Positions 60,585 to 64,000 of a DNA stretch of 64,000 bases are shown here, piece by piece. The position numbers were made by a program, and so were the translations under genes. Source of the DNA: Rossellomorea aquimaris TF-12. Lineage in GTDB: Bacteria; Bacillota; Bacilli; Bacillales; Bacillaceae_B. The stretch spans positions 248,001 through 312,000 of the forward strand of contig NZ_LQXM01000030.1 of NCBI RefSeq assembly GCF_001648555.1, in the 5' to 3' direction. The notes below the pieces were generated by a model. It was not told where the DNA came from. It did not search any database and was given only the letters and a program-made list of their open reading frames with translations. Numbering within the stretch: position 1 is the stretch's first letter; the number at the start of each line of letters is the position of its first letter.

Positions 60585-62264
60585 ATGAGTAACATCTTAT
60601 TATTTTCCGTTATCGTAGGCTTGGTTATGGCCTTATTGATTGTTCCTGTAACACTCTCTAGAAAGGACCGTAAAAAAGAGGGGCATCCTCCGCTTATTGG
60701 GTTCATGGTTGTCACACTAATATTATCTTTTGTGGCCGTATTTGTTTTTTATTATGTGACAAATCTTGATCGAAACTTCACTTCGGTTTGGATCTTACTG
60801 ATATTTGCTACTGGAGTGGGAGCTGCCTTTGCCACTGGAGTCGAACGATTGGTGAAGAGTGCTCTGTTTCTAGCCAGCCTTCTCGTAGGAGCTTATTTTC
60901 TATCAGCCTTTGTCTTTAATGCTGATGAAAAATATGATTCTGCTAAGATGGAGGTTCAAACTGAAATTGAAGCATTTGATGAAAGTGAAACACCAGCCAG
61001 TGTTCCACCACAGTTTGCTCGAAATAAAATGAAGAAGTCCTTCGGTCAGGTACCGAATACGAGTTACTATGATCTTGGACGTTTGCAAATTCAAAAGGTT
61101 AATGGGGAGTATGTATATATTGCTCCTGTTGAATTCTCTGGATTTTTCAAATGGTTTAAGGGAGATAAAACACCTGGGTATTTCACCTTGAGCGCCACAG
61201 ATTCGTCTGATAATCCAACCTTTATCAAAGAAGAAATGGTCTACACACCATCTGCTTACTTTAATAAGAAAATTGAACGGCATATTCGTATGAGCTATCC
61301 AACGTACATTTTTAATGGTGACGTTCAGCTTGAAATTGATGATGATGGAAAGCCTTATTATATTCGCACGTATGGAGAGTTTATTTCTGCTCGAAACGGT
61401 TTTGAAGTAAAAGGAATCGTGATGGTAGATCCGAAAAATGGCGGGGCAACATCCTATGCGCTAAAGGATGTACCAGAATTTATCGATGGAGCTTTATCAC
61501 CGGACACGGTTAGTTTACAAAACAGTTATTTTGGTAACTACGTTCAAGGGTTTTGGAACAGCAAGTTTGGTAAATCGGATGTAAAGCTTCCTTCTGATGA
61601 AGGAACGGAAGCGAATGTGAGTCCTATTTTTGACGAAAATGGCGACATGTATTATTTCACGGACTTCACGTCTCCTAAAGAAGGCGTAGATTCCATGCTC
61701 GGGTATTCACTGACTAACTCTAGAACAGGTGAAGCCACCTTCTATACAGGAAACTTAGAGAAGTCTTACATGGATTCTCAAGGAGCTCTGCAAATCATAC
61801 AGAAAAAATTCATCGAGAAGAAATGGGACGGAGAAATGCCTGTTCTTTACAACTTCTACGGTGAAGCAAGCTGGTTAACACCTGTATTGGATGCCAATGG
61901 CTTCCTGCAAAATTATTTTATCGTTTCAGCAGCGAATCCAGAAATCTCAGCCTATGCCAACACCCCAAATCAAGCCTTAAAGCAGTATAAAACAGCCCTG
62001 CAACGAGGCGGCAGCAGCGTTGACGGAAGCTCAAAGGCCGAAGAGAAGCAAGTAAAGGGAACCGTCGTCAGGGTCTACAAGGAAAAAGCCGGTGAATACA
62101 CTACGGTTTCATTCCTACTGGACAACGGTCAAAGCTACATTGTTTCATCTGAAAATAGCTTACTTGCCATTTATTTAAAAGAGAACGATAAGGTTAACGT
62201 TACCTACTTAGATACTGGTGAAGCGTTCTTACCAGTCAAAGAAATGAAAATTGAAGGCTTGTAA
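60585..62264 (+). CDS. Uncharacterised membrane protein with large extracytoplasmic domain
   Basis: 559 residues. Four membrane helices (about 3-21, 36-56, 64-83, 90-108) precede a large soluble part (about 125-480) rich in Tyr and Gly (YDLGRLQIQKVNGEYVYIAPVEFSGFFKWFKG; ARNGFEVKGIVMVDPKNGG). The C-terminus (about 495-559) looks like a small beta-barrel (KGTVVRVYKEKAGEYTTVSFLLDNGQSYIV). I do not know the family's function. GAAAGGGG precedes the ATG. Monocistronic. Confidence 0.8.
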   Translation: MSNILLFSVIVGLVMALLIVPVTLSRKDRKKEGHPPLIGFMVVTLILSFVAVFVFYYVTNLDRNFTSVWILLIFATGVGAAFATGVERLVKSALFLASLLVGAYFLSAFVFNADEKYDSAKMEVQTEIEAFDESETPASVPPQFARNKMKKSFGQVPNTSYYDLGRLQIQKVNGEYVYIAPVEFSGFFKWFKGDKTPGYFTLSATDSSDNPTFIKEEMVYTPSAYFNKKIERHIRMSYPTYIFNGDVQLEIDDDGKPYYIRTYGEFISARNGFEVKGIVMVDPKNGGATSYALKDVPEFIDGALSPDTVSLQNSYFGNYVQGFWNSKFGKSDVKLPSDEGTEANVSPIFDENGDMYYFTDFTSPKEGVDSMLGYSLTNSRTGEATFYTGNLEKSYMDSQGALQIIQKKFIEKKWDGEMPVLYNFYGEASWLTPVLDANGFLQNYFIVSAANPEISAYANTPNQALKQYKTALQRGGSSVDGSSKAEEKQVKGTVVRVYKEKAGEYTTVSFLLDNGQSYIVSSENSLLAIYLKENDKVNVTYLDTGEAFLPVKEMKIEGL

Positions 62265-62269
62265 AATAG

Positions 62270-62306
62270 AAGAAAAGACGGAATCCTCATGATTTCGTCT
62301 TTTTTT
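62270..62306. terminator. Bidirectional terminator
   Basis: AAAAGACG-GAATC, CTCAT, GATTT-CGTCTTTTTT; separates the converging genes. Confidence 0.75.
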
Positions 62307-62310
62307 TGCA

Positions 62311-62877
62311 TTAATATAGAAACTCCTCTGCATTTACATAGTAAATAAGATTATCCGTCCACTTCCCCTGCTCATGAATGAAGCCTTTCCTGGTACACTC
62401 ATACTTCATCCCAATGCTTTCTGCCAGTTTAATAGAAGGAAGATTATCAAGGTTAATATGAGCCTCGATTCGATGGTAATTGATTTTCACATGTGCTAAT
62501 TGAATGGCCGCTTTCACCGCTTCTTTCCCGTACCCTCTGCTCCAGTAGCTGTTGTGTAATATGTACCCAACTCTACCCCATTGGAAGTTGTACCTCATGA
62601 GAGTAGAGAAATCAATGGTACCAATGTTGGCTCCACCCTTTCTCAAAAACACTCCTAAGATGTATACCTGATCGTTTTCGATCATCTGATTATGCTTATC
62701 AATCATTTCGTTGAACCAGTATTCTGTGCACTCACTCATATCCTGATACCCTATATCATATTTATGCTGAGATGGAAGTCTATTAAGATGTTCATGGAGC
62801 CAATTCTGGTAATCTCTTTTTACAAAGGGCCTTACGATTAGTCGTTCTGTTTCAATCGTTAAGTCATTATGGTTCAT
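62311..62877 (-). CDS. GNAT acetyltransferase, RimJ/RimL type
   Basis: 188 residues: IETERLIVRPFVKRDYQNW at the start, IGTIDFSTLMRYNFQWGRVGYILHNSYWSRGYGKEAVKAAIQLA with the acetyl-CoA loop, and the NYHRIEAHINLDNLPSIKLAESIGMKYECTRKGF block typical of the RimJ/RimL group that acetylates N-termini of proteins. Target unknown. GGAGGGGAGCGG upstream. Confidence 0.9.
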   Translation of the reverse strand: MNHNDLTIETERLIVRPFVKRDYQNWLHEHLNRLPSQHKYDIGYQDMSECTEYWFNEMIDKHNQMIENDQVYILGVFLRKGGANIGTIDFSTLMRYNFQWGRVGYILHNSYWSRGYGKEAVKAAIQLAHVKINYHRIEAHINLDNLPSIKLAESIGMKYECTRKGFIHEQGKWTDNLIYYVNAEEFLY

Positions 62878-62929
62878 GGGACACCGCTCCCCTCCGTTTG
62901 ATTATGACTAAAGTATACCATGGATGTAA

Positions 62930-62958
62930 AAGAGCGTTCCTCATCTGAGAAACGCTCC
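62930..62958 (-). terminator. Terminator of the small membrane protein gene
   Basis: On the minus strand GGAGCGTTTCTCAGATGAGGAACGCTC then four T: GAGCGTT pairs with AACGCTC. Confidence 0.65.
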
Positions 62959-62964
62959 AGGAAC

Positions 62965-63135
62965 CTACTTTTCATCCCATTCTTCCTCTAATTCTTTTTC
63001 AATCTGCTCATCGGTTAAGAAGTCTTCATCCTGACGTTTCACGTGCTCAGTGATGGTGTTCAATTTGGCATGAATGACCCAAAGGCTGATTACTACATAT
63101 AGCATAAATAAAACAAAGATGATTTCCACTTCCAT
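62965..63135 (-). CDS. Small single-pass membrane protein, 56 aa
   Basis: MEVEIIFVLFMLYVVISLWV gives one membrane helix; the rest (HAKLNTITEHVKRQDEDFLTDEQIEKELEEEWDEK) is highly acidic and helical. Start at 63135 is set by AAAGGAGGCGATTAT; an upstream ATG has no site. Family unknown. Confidence 0.75.
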   Translation of the reverse strand: MEVEIIFVLFMLYVVISLWVIHAKLNTITEHVKRQDEDFLTDEQIEKELEEEWDEK

Positions 63136-63352
63136 ATAATCGCCTCCTTTACCTATGTTTATTAAAAACAATCGGTAAATAGACGACTTATCCTAGAAAA
63201 AGGTGGGAAGAACCAGATCTTTTTTTAAAGCTGTTTTCGTAAACTTTGTTGGTATTGAAAAAACGAGTAATAATTGATTTCCTCACCAATCAACTTAGTG
63301 TAGAAATCAACGATAAGCTTAACATTAGAATATCCCTTCCGGAAAGATCCTT

Positions 63353-64000
63353 TTAATATGCTTTCGCCCAATATACCAAATGCTTCGATTCTTTGTCGCA
63401 GCAGATACACGTATCAGAAAGAGACTCCTGTGCAAACGGTATGCATCTTGACGTAGCACTTGTTTCTTCTTTGATTTTATCCTCGCAAGCTTCGTCTCCA
63501 CACCACATGGCTTTGACGAACCCGCCCTTGGTTCGAATGGTTTCTGTAAACTCTTTGAAAGTTTTTGCTACGGTCGTTTGTTCTTCCCGATGATCTCTTG
63601 CTTTTTCCAATAAATGAATTTGGATGTCGGTTAGCAATTCGGCTACTTTTTCTTCTAATTCACTTACTGGCACAGTAATCTTTTCACCTGTATCTCTTCT
63701 TGCCAGAATAACTTGACCATTCTCTATGTCTCGTGGTCCTACTTCAAGTCGTAATGGGATTCCCTTCATTTCGTATTCATTAAACTTCCAGCCTGGCTTC
63801 TTGTCACTTGCATCGATATCGACTCGAGCAACAGAAGACAGCTGGTCTTTTAAGGCATAAGCAAAATCGAGAACCCCTTCCTTGTGTTGAGCAATCGGAA
63901 CAATCATCAGTTGAGTCGGAGCAATTCTTGGTGGTACGACGAGGCCTCTGTCGTCACCGTGGACCATAATCATGGCTCCGATAATTCGAGTCGTGAATCC
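63353..64000 (-). CDS. proS: Prolyl-tRNA synthetase, C-terminal part (5' end outside the window)
   Basis: The frame stays open to the right edge, reading [30 protein letters not shown], motif 3 region and the start of the anticodon-binding domain. It continues with [44 protein letters not shown] and ends in the zinc-type C-terminal domain ([10 protein letters not shown] ... [21 protein letters not shown]). This end identifies the archaeal/eukaryote-like type 3 ProRS (about 480 residues), of which some 216 residues are here. It charges tRNA-Pro. Confidence 0.92.
   Translation of the reverse strand, partial: GFTTRIIGAMIMVHGDDRGLVVPPRIAPTQLMIVPIAQHKEGVLDFAYALKDQLSSVARVDIDASDKKPGWKFNEYEMKGIPLRLEVGPRDIENGQVILARRDTGEKITVPVSELEEKVAELLTDIQIHLLEKARDHREEQTTVAKTFKEFTETIRTKGGFVKAMWCGDEACEDKIKEETSATSRCIPFAQESLSDTCICCDKESKHLVYWAKAY

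Noticed and set aside
63225..63410. 61-residue frame next to proS
   Set aside because: It overlaps the proS end in another frame, has no ribosome binding site and no recognisable features.

Overview
The window looks like a chromosomal segment of a Bacillaceae bacterium (Bacillus/Rossellomorea-like, low to moderate GC). The evidence is Bacillus-type proteins (YhfK, YkvA, YcxB, DegV, YfkAB, YfkD, PdaA, DUF3231, DUF421, SE1561), strong GGAGG ribosome binding sites, PerR/Fur/CstR-type operators and a block (about 41.0-53.7 kb) with the yfjO-yfjP-pdaA-yfkAB-yfkD-chaA-yfkF neighbourhood of Bacillus subtilis. I found no rRNA, tRNA, prophage, intact transposase or CRISPR array. The species is an inference.

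Layout. 0-5 kb is accessory: a cut-off gene coupled to a second unknown gene, a DUF951-type protein, a MazG-like protein, the decayed tail of an Rhs/YD-repeat toxin with a disrupted small downstream gene, and a nuclease lipoprotein. 5-10 kb: orphan sensor kinase, an unknown HEAT-like membrane protein, DinB, a zinc ribbon and an AlkD-like repair protein. 10-20 kb: katG, DUF3231, a YdcZ-Crp/Fnr-YdcZ operon with an operator-like palindrome and an SD-masking hairpin, YhfK, YkvA, an isochorismatase-like hydrolase, YcxB, an MDR dehydrogenase and a VOC protein.

20-30.5 kb is a sigma-54 beta-oxidation regulon: acyl-CoA ligase, acyl-CoA dehydrogenase, thiolase, alpha-methylacyl-CoA racemase-like protein and a second ligase behind a near-perfect -24/-12 promoter, then a CBS-PAS-AAA+-Fis activator, then an HSD10-like dehydrogenase with its own -24/-12 promoter. 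Both promoters have the same inverted repeat (TGTCC-N7-GGACA) upstream. The set reads as activation, alpha-epimerisation, dehydrogenation, 3-hydroxy oxidation and thiolysis of (branched) fatty acids; no enoyl-CoA hydratase is present.

30-41 kb: DUF3891, DegV, an ABC exporter, an MFS exporter divergent from an operon of three paralogous 30-36-residue peptides (both promoters carry the same palindromes), a CstR-type persulfide operon and a DUF421 pair. 41-54 kb: RNA methyltransferase, DNA glycosylase, lipoprotein, PdaA, class I fumarase, and the yfk genes. 53.7-64 kb: a PerR-controlled P1B4 metal ATPase with a foldable leader RNA, a secreted GH16 glucanase with a LacI regulator and operator, an unknown membrane protein, and the end of proS.

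The most unusual signals are non-coding. Five intergenic arrays (19.3, 44.8, 48.8, 55.85, 60.3 kb) repeat a 6-10 base word every 20-21 bp, i.e. every two helical turns, with variable AT-rich filler; each locus or pair of loci has its own word. A separate word, AGGTCCGTCCCT, occurs about 13 times between 43 and 60.5 kb and nowhere noticed earlier, while the left part of the window carries GGGTCAGACCCC, GGGACAGGT and GTGCCAGGCAC families.
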